From: Allostella vacuolata
Lineage (GTDB): Bacteria > Pseudomonadota > Alphaproteobacteria > ATCC43930 > Allostellaceae
DNA: 64,000 nucleotides
Assembly: GCA_006739055.1 (NCBI GenBank)
Contig: AP019702.1
Location: 1,949,001-2,013,000 of the forward strand
Direction of reading: 5' to 3'
In this document: positions 9,224 to 18,813 of the stretch, in pieces
How positions within the stretch are numbered: the first letter of the stretch is position 1
Layout: each line of letters begins with the position of its first letter
Made by a program: the position numbers and the translations under genes
Notes under the pieces: generated by a model
What the model saw: only the letters and a program-made list of their open reading frames with translations
What the model was told of the DNA's origin: nothing
The model's database searches: none

Positions 9224-10357
9224 ATGGACAAGGCAAGGTGGATCTCCGCCCTGGCGGCGGCGGCGCTGCTGGGGGCATCGGGCGGGGCGCAGGCGGCGAG
9301 CGGCCTGCCGGATACGATGGTTTGGAGCGCCTACGACGTCGGCTCGACCGGCTATGTCGAGGCCTCCGCGATCGCCGACGCGCTGGGCAAGAAGCACGGC
9401 ACGCGCATCCGCCTGCAGCCGTCCGGCACCTCGATCGGCCGCCTGCTGCCGCTGAAGCAGAAGCGGGTCAGCTATGCCTGGCTCGCCAACGAGCTCTTCT
9501 TCGCCGCCGAGGGCCTCTATGAATTCGGCCAGCCCGACTGGGGCCCGCAGGACCTGCGCGTCATGCTGGGCCGCACCAACGGCTTCAGCGTCGTCGTCAC
9601 CAAGACGAGCGGCATCCAGTCGGTCGCCGACCTGAAGGGCAAGCGCTTCGCCTTCGTGCCGGCCAACAGCTCGGTCAACATCAAGATCGACGGCATCTTC
9701 GCCTTCGCCGGCCTGACCTGGAAGGACGTGCAGGTGGTGCCGTTCGCCAGCTACGCCGCCAGCCTGAAGGCGCTGGTCGAGGGCAAGGCGGACGCGGCCG
9801 GCGCCGCCCCCAACGCCGCCGTCCTCTACGAGCTGCAATCCTCGCCCAACGGCATCGCCTGGGTGCCGCTGCCGGCCGACAACAAGGCCGGCTGGGAGGC
9901 GGCGCAGAAGGCGGTGCCGTTCCTGGAGCCGTTCCGCGACACCATCGGTGCCGGCATCTCCGAGGCCAACCCGGGCCAGGTGATGGGCTATCGCTACCCG
10001 ATGGTGACGATCTATGCCGATGCCTCGGCCGACGAAGTCTACGCCGTCACCAAGGCGATCATCGACAGCTACGACCTGTACAAGGACGTCAACCCGGTGA
10101 TGGCGCGCTGGCACGTCTCCAAGTCGGGGACGCCGCCGATGGATGCCGCCTTCCACGAGGGTGCCATCCGCGCCCTGAAGGAGGCCAAGGTGTGGACGGC
10201 CGAGACGCAGGCCTGGCAGGACCGGACGCTCGCCCGCCAGAAGGCGCTGCAGGCCGCCTGGGCCAAGGCCACCGCCGACGCCAAGGCGCAGAACGTCGCG
10301 GCCGACGGCTTCGCCAAGTTCTGGGAGGGCTATCGCCTGAAGGCGCTCGGCCTCTAG
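9224..10357 (+). CDS. TAXI-family TRAP transporter solute-binding protein
   Basis: 377 residues with a signal peptide (MDKARWISALAAAALLGASG, cleavage near AQAA). The mature protein has the TAXI features of this family: an early segment on an 'S.GY..A..IA..L' plan, PSGTSIGRLLPLKQ, then DLKGKRFAFVPANSS. It binds a carboxylate-type solute in the periplasm for the fused permease encoded 28 nt downstream. GAGGGG lies just before the ATG at 9224; a longer in-frame start at 9164 has no signal sequence and was rejected. Confidence 0.9.
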   Translation: MDKARWISALAAAALLGASGGAQAASGLPDTMVWSAYDVGSTGYVEASAIADALGKKHGTRIRLQPSGTSIGRLLPLKQKRVSYAWLANELFFAAEGLYEFGQPDWGPQDLRVMLGRTNGFSVVVTKTSGIQSVADLKGKRFAFVPANSSVNIKIDGIFAFAGLTWKDVQVVPFASYAASLKALVEGKADAAGAAPNAAVLYELQSSPNGIAWVPLPADNKAGWEAAQKAVPFLEPFRDTIGAGISEANPGQVMGYRYPMVTIYADASADEVYAVTKAIIDSYDLYKDVNPVMARWHVSKSGTPPMDAAFHEGAIRALKEAKVWTAETQAWQDRTLARQKALQAAWAKATADAKAQNVAADGFAKFWEGYRLKALGL

Positions 10358-10385
10358 GGACGAGCGGCCGGCCCGGGAGAGGGCG

Positions 10386-12269
10386 ATGCGCTTGCAGGGT
10401 GCGGCGCGGCTGGCGGTGATGGGGGTCACCGCCAGCCTGCTGGCGGTCACCATCGACCACACGATGTCGCTGCGCCTGGCGGGCTTCATCCTGATCGAGA
10501 ATGCCTTCTACTACCTGATCGTCGGCGGCTTCCTGGCGGTCGCCTTCCTGGCCTTCCCGGCCCGCCCGGCCGACCGCGGCCGGGTCGCCTGGTACGACTG
10601 GGCCCTGGCTGCGGTGGCGCTGGGGGCCGGCATCTATCTCTCCGCCCATGGGACCGAGATCACCACCCAGGGCTGGGACCTGGCGGCCCCGCCGGTGCCG
10701 ACCGCGGCCGCGGCGGCCGTCTGCGTCCTGGCACTGGAGGGCATCCGCCGGGTCGGCGGCACGCTCCTGTTCGTGATGGCCGCCTTCTTCGCCTGCTATC
10801 CGCTCTTCGCCGACCACCTGCCGGGCATCTTCTGGGGCGTGCAGCTGGGCGCGGCGGAGACGGTGCGCGCCCATGCGCTGGGCCAGGAGAGCATCATCGG
10901 CATCCCGCTGCGCACCGTGGCCGACCTGCTGATCGGCTACCTGCTGTTCGGGGTGGCGCTGGTGGTGACCGGCGGCGCCGACTTCTTCATGGACTTCGCC
11001 AACGCCCTGATGGGCCGCCGGCGTGGCGGCGCGGCCAAGGTGGCGGTGGTCTCCAGCGGGCTGCAGGGGATGCTGTCGGGCAGCGTCGTCTCCAACGTCA
11101 TCACCTCGGGCGTGATGACCATCCCGGCGATGCAGCGGAGCGGCTACCGTCCGGCCTATGCCGCGGCGGTGGAGGCGGTGTCGTCGACCGGCGGCGCCAT
11201 CATGCCGCCGGTGATGGGGGCGGCCGCCTTCATCATGGCGAGCTTCCTCAACATGCCCTACGGCGAGATCGCGCTCGCGGCCGCCGCGCCGGCGCTCCTC
11301 TACTACCTGGCGCTGCTGCTGCAGTCCGACCTCTATGCCGCCCGCAACGGGCTGGTCGGCCTGCCGCCGGAAGAGATCCCGGGCCTGTGGGCGACGCTCA
11401 AGGCCGGCTGGGTGTTCCTGTTCTCGATCGTGGCCATGGCCTACCTGCTGATCGTGATGCAGCTGGAGGTGCTGGCCGCCTTCGCCGCGACCGCGCTGCT
11501 GCTGGTGGCGGCCCTGCTGCGCCGCCGCAACCGCCTGACGCCGGCCATGCTCGGCCGGTTCATCGTCGAGTCCGGGGTCGCCGTCGGCCAACTGGTGGCG
11601 ATCCTGGCCGGCATCGGCTTCATCGTCGGCGCCCTGGCGATCACCGGCGTCGGCACCGCCTTCTCGCGCGAGCTGGTGCAGTACGCGGCCGGCAACGTGC
11701 CGCTGCTGCTGGTCCTGGGCGCCATCACCAGCTTCGTCCTCGGCATGGGGATGACGGTCAGCTCCTGCTACATCTTCCTGGCGATCGTGCTGGCCCCGGC
11801 CCTGGTCCAGGCGGGCATCCAGCCGCTCGTCGCCCACCTCTTCATCCTCTACTACGGCACCCTCAGCTTCATCACCCCGCCGGTCGCGCTGGCCGCGATA
11901 TCGGCCGCCTCCATCAACAATTCCAACGCGATGACGGTCGGTTTCTATTCCATGCGGCTCGGCGTCGTGCTGTTCTTCGTGCCGTTCCTCATCGTCATCG
12001 ATCCGGCGCTGGTCCTGATCGGCAGCCCGGGGGAGATCCTGTTCCAGATGGTCAACGCAACCGCGGGCGTATCCCTGCTCGCCATGGGCTTCGAGGCCTA
12101 TCTCTACGGCATCGGGCGGGTCTCGCGGCCGATCGCGGCGCTTACCGTCGCCGCCGGCGCGCTGGTGGTCTTCCCCAGCTGGCAGACGACCGCGGCCGGG
12201 GTCCTGCTGGCGGCCGCGGCCTACACCAGCGCCGCCCTGGTGCGGCGGCGCGTCGCCGAGGCCGTGTGA
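10386..12269 (+). CDS. TRAP transporter fused permease (4TM-12TM)
   Basis: 627 residues, strongly hydrophobic through most of its length, as expected for fusions of the small (DctQ-like) and large (DctM-like) TRAP subunits. Motifs such as LSGSVVSNVITSGVMTIP and FVLGMGMTVSSCYIFLAIV are characteristic of the large subunit, which uses a Na+ or H+ gradient for uptake. GGGAGAG precedes the start. It pairs with the upstream TAXI binding protein, and its TGA overlaps the next ATG (TGATG), so the crotonase-like gene is translationally coupled. Confidence 0.92.
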   Translation: MRLQGAARLAVMGVTASLLAVTIDHTMSLRLAGFILIENAFYYLIVGGFLAVAFLAFPARPADRGRVAWYDWALAAVALGAGIYLSAHGTEITTQGWDLAAPPVPTAAAAAVCVLALEGIRRVGGTLLFVMAAFFACYPLFADHLPGIFWGVQLGAAETVRAHALGQESIIGIPLRTVADLLIGYLLFGVALVVTGGADFFMDFANALMGRRRGGAAKVAVVSSGLQGMLSGSVVSNVITSGVMTIPAMQRSGYRPAYAAAVEAVSSTGGAIMPPVMGAAAFIMASFLNMPYGEIALAAAAPALLYYLALLLQSDLYAARNGLVGLPPEEIPGLWATLKAGWVFLFSIVAMAYLLIVMQLEVLAAFAATALLLVAALLRRRNRLTPAMLGRFIVESGVAVGQLVAILAGIGFIVGALAITGVGTAFSRELVQYAAGNVPLLLVLGAITSFVLGMGMTVSSCYIFLAIVLAPALVQAGIQPLVAHLFILYYGTLSFITPPVALAAISAASINNSNAMTVGFYSMRLGVVLFFVPFLIVIDPALVLIGSPGEILFQMVNATAGVSLLAMGFEAYLYGIGRVSRPIAALTVAAGALVVFPSWQTTAAGVLLAAAAYTSAALVRRRVAEAV

Positions 12270-13057
12270 TGGCGCTGGTCCGCAGCGAACGGCCCGCGGC
12301 CGGCATCGCCCGCATCGTCCTCGACGACCCGGCCAAGCGCAACGCGCTGTCGGCCGGCCTGCGCCAGGCGCTGATCGCGGAGGTCGAGGCGGCACTCGCC
12401 GACGAGGCGGTGCGCGCGATCGTGCTGACGGGCGCCGCCGGCACCTTCTGCGCCGGCGGCGACCTGTCTTCGATGGGCATCATGACGGGCGAGGTGGCCC
12501 GCGCCCGGATGAAGGGCAGCCACCGGCTGATCCGGCTGCTGATGGCGGCCGAGAAGCCGGTCGTGGCGGCGGTCGAAGGCCCGGCCATGGGGGGCGGCGC
12601 CGGGCTGGCCCTGCTGGGCGACGCCCTGGTGATGGGCGAGGCGGCGGTGATCGGCTTCCCCTACTTCAAGGTCGGGCTGGTCCCGGACTACGGCCTGTTC
12701 CACACCCTGCCGCGCCGGGTGGGCGCGGGCCACGCGCGGCGCCTCTTCAACACGGCCGCCACCGTCCGCTCGGCCGAGGCGCTGGCGATCGGCCTGTGCG
12801 ACCGGGTGGTGCCGGATGCCGAGGTGCAGGCGGCGGCGCTGGCCCAGGCCGAACTGCTGGCGGCCTTGCCGGCGCTGGCCTTCGCCATGACCAAGCAGCA
12901 GCTCGGCCAGATGCCGGCCTCGCTCGAGGCGGCGCTGGAGATGGAGACGCTGGCGCAGACGGTGGCCTTCGGCAGCGCCGACCATGCCGAGGGCAAGCGC
13001 GCCTTCTTCGAGAAGCGCCGGCCCCGCTTCGGCAGCGACGGCGGGGCCGGGGCATGA
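12269..13057 (+). CDS. Enoyl-CoA hydratase/isomerase (crotonase) family protein
   Basis: 262 residues of crotonase fold. The oxyanion-hole motifs are present (CAGGDLSSMG and GPAMGGGAGLAL). The two glutamates needed for hydratase chemistry are absent: the first is Gly (GGGAGLA instead of GGGCELA) and the second aligns with Tyr (GFPYFKVGLVPD). An aspartate follows in GLVPD, as in PaaG-type isomerases. It therefore more likely isomerises, or acts otherwise on, an acyl-CoA than hydrates it. It is coupled to the TRAP permease upstream and overlaps the next gene by ATGA. Confidence 0.85.
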   Translation: MALVRSERPAAGIARIVLDDPAKRNALSAGLRQALIAEVEAALADEAVRAIVLTGAAGTFCAGGDLSSMGIMTGEVARARMKGSHRLIRLLMAAEKPVVAAVEGPAMGGGAGLALLGDALVMGEAAVIGFPYFKVGLVPDYGLFHTLPRRVGAGHARRLFNTAATVRSAEALAIGLCDRVVPDAEVQAAALAQAELLAALPALAFAMTKQQLGQMPASLEAALEMETLAQTVAFGSADHAEGKRAFFEKRRPRFGSDGGAGA

Positions 13058-14103
13058 CCGACCGCGAGGTCCTCGACACGCCCCTGTTCGAGACGGCCAT
13101 CACCCGGCTCTTCGGCATCCGCCACCCGATCCTGTGCGGTGGCCTGATGTGGCTGGCCGACGGCCGCTACGTGGCGGCCGCCGTCAATGCCGGCGGGATG
13201 GGCTTCATCACGGCCCGCACCTTCGCCGATTTCGACGCCTTCCGTGCCGAGCTGCGCCTGTGCGCGGAGCTGACGGGCGGCAAGCCGTTCGGCGTCAATC
13301 TCTTCATCTCCGGCCGGGCGGAGGAGAACGCGGTCCTCGACCGCTATGTCGACATTCTCCTGGACGAGGGGGTGCGGCTGATCGAGACGGCCGGCAACAC
13401 GCCGGAGGCCTACCTGCCGCGCCTCAAGCAGGCGGGCTGCACGGTCATCCACAAGGTGTCCGCCGTCCGCCACGGCCTGCGCGCGGAGAAGGCGGGGGTC
13501 CATGCGCTGGCGATCGTCGGGCAGGAGTGCGGCGGCCATCCCGGCCTGCATTTCGTCGGCACCATGGTCCAGGGGGCGCTCGCCGCCCGCGCCTTCCGGG
13601 TGCCCTATGCGCTGGGCGGCGGCATCGGCTGCGGCCAGCAGCTGGTCGCCGCGCTCGGCCTGGGGGCGGACGCGATCGTGATGGGGTCGCGCATGACGGT
13701 GGCGACCGAGATCTGGGCCCATGCGGACTACAAGCGCAAGGTGCTGGAGACGAGCGAGGCGGATTCGCGTCTGGTGATGGCCAGCTTCCGCAACACCTAT
13801 CGCTGCCTGGACAATGCCGCGGCGCGCACGGTGGCGGAACTGGAGGCGGCGGGCGAGCGCGACTTCGCCCTCTACATGCCGCATGTCCGCGGCAGCAACG
13901 CGCGCGAGGCCTACGCGACCGGCGACTGGGAGCGGGGAATCCTGTCGATGGGGCAGTCGGCCGCCTTCGCCGACGAGATCAAGCCGGTGGCCGCCATCTT
14001 CGCCGAAATCCTGCGCGATGCCGCCGCGGCCCGCGATCGCATGGACGCGATGCGGCCGGCCCCGGGGGCTACTTCCAGGACTGCGGCGGCCGGCGCACGG
14101 TGA
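13054..14103 (+). CDS. Nitronate monooxygenase / FabK-like FMN flavoprotein
   Basis: 349-residue TIM-barrel flavoprotein. Family motifs include HPILCGGLMWLAD at the start, the AVNAGGMGFITA loop, GQECGGHPG near residue 150 and the FMN-phosphate region ALGGGIGCGQQLVAALGLGADAIVMGSR. The nitronate monooxygenase, 2-enoyl-ACP reductase (FabK) and TutR-like groups share these, so the substrate is open. ATGA overlaps the crotonase stop. With the TRAP importer this forms a four-gene catabolic operon. Its last 35 bp overlap a convergent small gene. Confidence 0.82.
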   Translation: MTDREVLDTPLFETAITRLFGIRHPILCGGLMWLADGRYVAAAVNAGGMGFITARTFADFDAFRAELRLCAELTGGKPFGVNLFISGRAEENAVLDRYVDILLDEGVRLIETAGNTPEAYLPRLKQAGCTVIHKVSAVRHGLRAEKAGVHALAIVGQECGGHPGLHFVGTMVQGALAARAFRVPYALGGGIGCGQQLVAALGLGADAIVMGSRMTVATEIWAHADYKRKVLETSEADSRLVMASFRNTYRCLDNAAARTVAELEAAGERDFALYMPHVRGSNAREAYATGDWERGILSMGQSAAFADEIKPVAAIFAEILRDAAAARDRMDAMRPAPGATSRTAAAGAR

Positions 14104-14269
14104 TGGTGTTCGAGCGGCCGGTCAGCAGGGCATAGATCACGCCGGCCACGATCAGGAAGGCGACGACGATGCCGATGAACCAGAGCACGCCGCTCAGCAC
14201 CGTCACCACCAGCATCACCACGGCGGCAGCAAACACCGCGGCTACCAGCAAGGACAGAACCTGACGCAT
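14069..14269 (-). CDS. Small two-helix membrane protein
   Basis: 66 residues with two hydrophobic segments (about residues 3-25 and 28-50) and a short basic tail ending RRPPQSWK. It resembles the many uncharacterised short integral membrane proteins of proteobacteria, but no family can be named with confidence. Its 3' end overlaps the end of the convergent nitronate monooxygenase gene by 35 bp. The upstream ribosome site is weak. Confidence 0.6.
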   Translation of the reverse strand: MRQVLSLLVAAVFAAAVVMLVVTVLSGVLWFIGIVVAFLIVAGVIYALLTGRSNTITVRRPPQSWK

Positions 14270-14469
14270 TTCCGTTCATCCGATCTTCAGTTCGACCATC
14301 GAGAGATGGTGCCGGTTTTGCGCCGCTCAAGCCCCTTTCGGGGGATCGGGGCCCGATCTACGGAAACGGCCGGCGTCCGCCCGCCCTTGTCCGACGAAAT
14401 GATCGACACGGCCGCGTCAGGCGCGTTAGCTAGGATAATATGCCATCGGTGCCGCAAGCGGGGGCGCGC

Positions 14470-14556
14470 ATGGACCTCGACCTCCAGACACTGGTCATCG
14501 CGGTTGCCATCGTCCTCTGTGCCGCGATGATCTTCTACGCGATCTGGCGGCGCTGA
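14470..14556 (+). CDS. Candidate single-span microprotein (28 aa)
   Basis: A 28-codon frame with a short acidic N-terminus (MDLDLQ), one hydrophobic span of about 18 residues and a basic end (IWRR). The pattern fits a single-pass membrane microprotein with the positive end in the cytosol. GGGGGCG lies just upstream, and an AT-rich GATAAT-like element at about 14433-14440 could be a -10 box. There is no family assignment and the call rests on these features only. Confidence 0.35.
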   Translation: MDLDLQTLVIAVAIVLCAAMIFYAIWRR

Positions 14557-14588
14557 GCGCCGGCGACGCCGGTCCCCCTGGGGCGTTG

Positions 14589-15173
14589 CTACGACGCCCC
14601 GTCCAGTTCGGCCGCGAGGCGGCGCAGATTGTCGATGCGGGCCTCCAGCAGGATGGCCGCGGCCATCGCGTGGGAGCGCAGCGCGTCGTTCGCGCCGTCC
14701 CGGCCATAGGATTCCTGGAGCTTGAGCGTCGTCTCGTGGTTCTCGATCGCCATGCGCAGATAGGCGCGGTCGACGCCCTCGGGCGCGGTGCTGCGCAGCG
14801 CGGCGACCTCGGGCTCGCCCGCTTCCTGGGCCGCCTTGTCCGGGCGCACGCCCAGCGACTGGACGCTGGCCGCCGTCGTCAGCCGGTGCTGCGCCTTCAT
14901 GCGCTCGTCCAGCACCTTCTTGGCGGCCTCGCGCACCGGCGCCCGGGCCGAGCGTTCCAGCACCAGGCGGCTCGCCTCGATCGCCGCCTGGTCCTGGCGG
15001 GCCGATTCCTTGACGTAATGGGCGGTGGCCTCGTCTACCTTCGATGATGGTTGCGGCACGGCTGCCGGCGGGTTGGTCGGCGTGGCTGCCGGTTGGCTGA
15101 CCGCGGCGGAATTCGGCAGGGCGACCGCCGCCAGCAGGGCGGCAGCCGTCAGGGCGGCACGCAACTCGGCCAT
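14589..15173 (-). CDS. DUF4142 domain protein, exported
   Basis: 194 residues. A signal peptide (MAELRAALTAAALLAAVALP) and a Pro/Ala-rich linker to about residue 45 precede a helical DUF4142 domain (ferritin-like four-helix bundle). DUF4142 signatures include the 'YVKESARQDQAAIEASRLVLERS' region and later 'YLRMAIENHETTLKL'. AGGAGA lies 8 nt before the ATG. It is probably periplasmic; the function of the family is unknown. Confidence 0.78.
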   Translation of the reverse strand: MAELRAALTAAALLAAVALPNSAAVSQPAATPTNPPAAVPQPSSKVDEATAHYVKESARQDQAAIEASRLVLERSARAPVREAAKKVLDERMKAQHRLTTAASVQSLGVRPDKAAQEAGEPEVAALRSTAPEGVDRAYLRMAIENHETTLKLQESYGRDGANDALRSHAMAAAILLEARIDNLRRLAAELDGAS

Positions 15174-15240
15174 GGCATCGTCTCCTGAAGGAATGGACTT
15201 CCAGGAGAACGCGCCGCCTGCCGGGCGGTTCCGCGCCCGG

Positions 15241-15998
15241 TCAGTTCTTGAGCCGCCATCCGGTCTTGAAGATCCACCACACGACGGCAAGGCAGATCGC
15301 CAGGATCCCCAGCGTCATGGCGAGGCTGACGGCGATGCCGACGTCGGCGGTGCCGTGGAAGCTCCAGCGGAAGCCGTTCACCAGGTAGACGACCGGGTTG
15401 AACAGGCTGACCCACTGCCAGAAGGGCGGCAGCATCTCGATCGAGTAGAAGCTGCCGCCGAGGAAGGTGAGCGGGGTCACCACCAGCATCGGCACGAACT
15501 GCAGCTTCTCGAAGCCGTCCGCCCAGATGCCGATGACGAAGCCGAACAGGCTGAAGGTGACGGCGGTCAGGACCAGGAAGGCCGCCATCCAGAACGGATG
15601 CTCCACCTGCAGCGGCACGAACAGCGCGGCCGTCGCCAGGATGATGGCGCCCAGGATGACCGACTTGGTGGCCGCCGCCCCGACATAGGCCACGGTCGCC
15701 TCGGCGAACGAGATCGGGGCCGAGAGCAGCTCGTAGATGGTGCCGACGAATTTCGGGAAGTAGATGCCGAACGAGGCGTTGGAGATGCTGTGCGTCAGCA
15801 GCGACAGCATGATCAGCCCGGGCACGATGAAGGCGCCGTAGCTGACCCCGTCGATCGCCTGGATCCGCGAGCCGATCGCGGCACCGAAGACGACGAAATA
15901 GAGCGCCGTCGAGATGACCGGCGAGACGATGCTCTGCAGCAGCGTGCGCCCGGTGCGCGCCATCTCGAAGCGATAGATGGCGTAGATCGCGCGGTAGT

Positions 15999-16002
<4 letters not shown>
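15241..16002 (-). CDS. ABC-2 type transporter permease (YadH-like)
   Basis: 253 residues with about six transmembrane helices. The sequence has the ABC-2 features [18 protein letters not shown] and the late [17 protein letters not shown] motif of the YadH/NodJ group. It forms an exporter with the ATPase encoded immediately upstream, overlapping it by ATGA. The substrate (polysaccharide, lipid or drug) is not apparent from context. Confidence 0.9.
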
Positions 16003-16925
<923 letters not shown>

Positions 16926-16954
16926 GAAGGGGACCGCGGGGGGAGGGGGAGAGG

Positions 16955-16983
16955 TTGACAGGGCCGGTCGGGCCGATTAGTTA
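16955..16983 (+). promoter_or_regulatory. Candidate sigma-70-like promoter for the DUF1579 gene
   Basis: A perfect TTGACA at 16955-16960 is followed after 17 nt by TAGTTA, a poor -10 match, in a locally AT-rich stretch. The start codon of the DUF1579 gene lies about 40 nt downstream. The -35 is striking in such GC-rich DNA, but the -10 is weak, so this remains a candidate. Confidence 0.3.
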
Positions 16984-17024
16984 ACCAAATCGTTATCTTA
17001 TGTCGAACCCCGGAGGATCAGGAC

Positions 17025-17510
17025 ATGATGGCGAAGCCGCAGGAAGAGCATCGCTGGCTGGACCAGCTGGTCGGCGACTGGATCGCCGAATCGGAATGCA
17101 GCATGGGGCCCGACCAGCCGCCCATGAAAACCGAATGGACCGAGACGACGCGCTCTCTGCACGGCATGTGGGTAGTGTCGGAGGGGGTTGGCAAGATGCC
17201 GGACGGCAGCGGGCCGACCAGCACGCTCTTCCAGTTCGGCTACGACCCGGTCCGGGGCAAGTATGTCGGCACCTTCATCGGCTCGATGATGACCAATCTC
17301 TGGCTCTACGAGGGCTCCCTCGACCCGGCCGGCCGGGTGCTGACGCTCGACACGGTCGGCCCCAGCTTCACCGACCCGGCGAAGTCGACCCGCTACCAGG
17401 ACATCATCGAGATCGTCGACGCCGACCACCGCATCCTGCGCTCCCAGGCGCTGGGCGAGGACGGGACCTGGCAGCCCTTCATGACCGCCCACTATCGCCG
17501 CCGGACATAG
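17025..17510 (+). CDS. DUF1579 family protein
   Basis: 161 residues. It opens with a hydrophilic helix followed by the family's 'LVGDWIAES' motif and continues with the beta-rich pattern of DUF1579 (LHGMWVVSEG; FGYDPVRGKYVGTFIGSM; a final MTAHYRRR). Homologues are about 150-170 residues, so it is full length. GGAGG lies 8 nt before the ATG. It is cytosolic, of unknown function and stands alone between divergent and convergent neighbours. Confidence 0.82.
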   Translation: MMAKPQEEHRWLDQLVGDWIAESECSMGPDQPPMKTEWTETTRSLHGMWVVSEGVGKMPDGSGPTSTLFQFGYDPVRGKYVGTFIGSMMTNLWLYEGSLDPAGRVLTLDTVGPSFTDPAKSTRYQDIIEIVDADHRILRSQALGEDGTWQPFMTAHYRRRT

Positions 17511-17827
17511 TCGCCCTGCCGAGGGGGATTCTACCTCGGGAAGAGTCCCATCGGCTGGCCCGGCCCGCCGGCAATGAAACCGCCGGCGGCCGCCGAATGG
17601 AGCGCTGGCCGACGGCCAAAGCGTCCTTCGACTGCGCTCAGGATGAGGAAATCTTCTTTATTCCACAAGTGCTGACGCTTTGGCCGGCGGGCAGTGCCGA
17701 GCTTCTATTTTTTTGTGGAGAAAGGAAAAGATCCTCATCCTGAGCGCAGTCGAAGGACGCTTTTGCCGATGTCCAGCGCGCCTTTTTCGTCAACCTCTCG
17801 CCCGTCTCATCCCCGGCGCTTCGTCCG
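17511..17827. other. Non-coding interval between convergent genes
   Basis: This 317-bp gap between the DUF1579 gene and the convergent SDR gene has no credible coding frame. It holds a large inverted repeat (17618-17763) and, near its start, a weak 6-bp hairpin (CCGAGG/CCTCGG at about 17519-17539) that could end the DUF1579 transcript. Confidence 0.6.
17618..17763. repeat. Inverted repeat with 32-bp perfect arms (dispersed palindromic element)
   Basis: The left arm 17618-17649 and right arm 17732-17763 are perfect reverse complements over 32 nt. Pairing continues imperfectly inward for about 20 nt (17650-17668 with 17712-17731), leaving a loop of roughly 45 nt. The arm core (TCCTTCGACTGCGCTCAGGA) is a motif that recurs in intergenic regions of many alphaproteobacterial genomes, usually as such paired arms. 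It could fold as a long hairpin in RNA from either convergent gene. Confidence 0.85.
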
Positions 17828-18619
17828 TCATAGCCGGGCGATTCCCAGCCCGCCATCCACATGCACCACCTCGCCGGTGGTGAAGGGGAAGGCGCCCGAT
17901 GCCAGCGCCGCCACCGCGAGGCCGATGTCGTCGGCCTCGCCCCAGCGGCGGATGGGCGAGATGCCCTCGGCGATCAGCGTGTCGTAGCGGTCCTTCGCGA
18001 CCGCGGTCATGTCGGTGCGGATGATCCCGGGGCGGATCTCGAAGACGCCGATCCCGGCCTCGGCCAGGCGCAGCGCGAACAGCTTCGTCATCATCGGCAG
18101 GCCCGACTTGGCGATGCAGTATTCGCCGCGGTTGGGGCTCGCCATCTCGGCATTGACCGACGAGATGGTGACGACGATGCGCCGCCGGCGGTCATCGGCC
18201 GCCGCCAGCCAGCGCCGCGCGACGGCCTGGGTCAGGAAGAACGGGCCGCGCAGGTTGATCGTCACCAGCCGGTCGAAGCTCTCCGGCGTCACCTCCAGCA
18301 GGTCGCCGCGCCGGGCGACCGAGACGCCGGCATTGTTGACCAGCACCGAGACCGGGCCGAGTGCCGCCTCGACCGCGTCGAGCAGCGCGCCATGGCCGGC
18401 CACGTCGGCCACGTCGGCCTGCACGAAGGCGCCGCGGCCGCCATGGCCGGCGATGCCGCCCAGCGTTTCCCCCACCGCCTCGTCCTCGACGATGTCGTTG
18501 ATCGCCACGTCGTGGCCGGCCGCCGCCAGCGCCCAGGCGACGCCGCGGCCGATGCCGCGCCGGCCGCCGGTGACGAGGGCGACCGGGCGGGTCGCGGGCT
18601 GGGGCTGGCTGGTCGGCAT
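17828..18619 (-). CDS. SDR-family oxidoreductase (3-ketoacyl-ACP reductase-like)
   Basis: 263-residue Rossmann-fold dehydrogenase. The cofactor loop TGGRRGIG is at 17-24, NNAG at 95-98, the catalytic serine near 153, and Tyr167-xxx-Lys171 in GEYCIAKSG. The C-terminal TTGEVVHVDGGLGI motif is typical of classical SDRs related to FabG. An Asn-Asp pair after the second beta strand (AINDIVED) suggests NAD(H) rather than NADP(H). The substrate is unknown. Confidence 0.88.
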   Translation of the reverse strand: MPTSQPQPATRPVALVTGGRRGIGRGVAWALAAAGHDVAINDIVEDEAVGETLGGIAGHGGRGAFVQADVADVAGHGALLDAVEAALGPVSVLVNNAGVSVARRGDLLEVTPESFDRLVTINLRGPFFLTQAVARRWLAAADDRRRRIVVTISSVNAEMASPNRGEYCIAKSGLPMMTKLFALRLAEAGIGVFEIRPGIIRTDMTAVAKDRYDTLIAEGISPIRRWGEADDIGLAVAALASGAFPFTTGEVVHVDGGLGIARL

Positions 18620-18813
18620 CGGCGGGGCTCCGGGGCGGGGGAAGGGGACCCAAGTCTAGGACCGCAGGCCGGGCGGCGGAAGGCGTCCCGGGGCGGTCTT
18701 GGGAAATGTTCCGGGGAGGTATAGCCTCTTCCCAGGCCGCCCCCGGGCCTGCCGCCCGCCGGTGTCGCCAAACACGCGTCCAATGGACAATCCGTCTTCT
18801 GGGGAGGACATCC

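Noticed and set aside
10386-14103. Pseudogene or frameshift in the fused TRAP permease
   Set aside because: The frame is uninterrupted for 627 residues with the full set of spans, as in known 4TM-12TM fusions.
16926-17024. Riboswitch or leader peptide before the DUF1579 gene
   Set aside because: Only about 40 nt separate the putative -10 from the start codon, too short for a known riboswitch, and no stable stem was seen.
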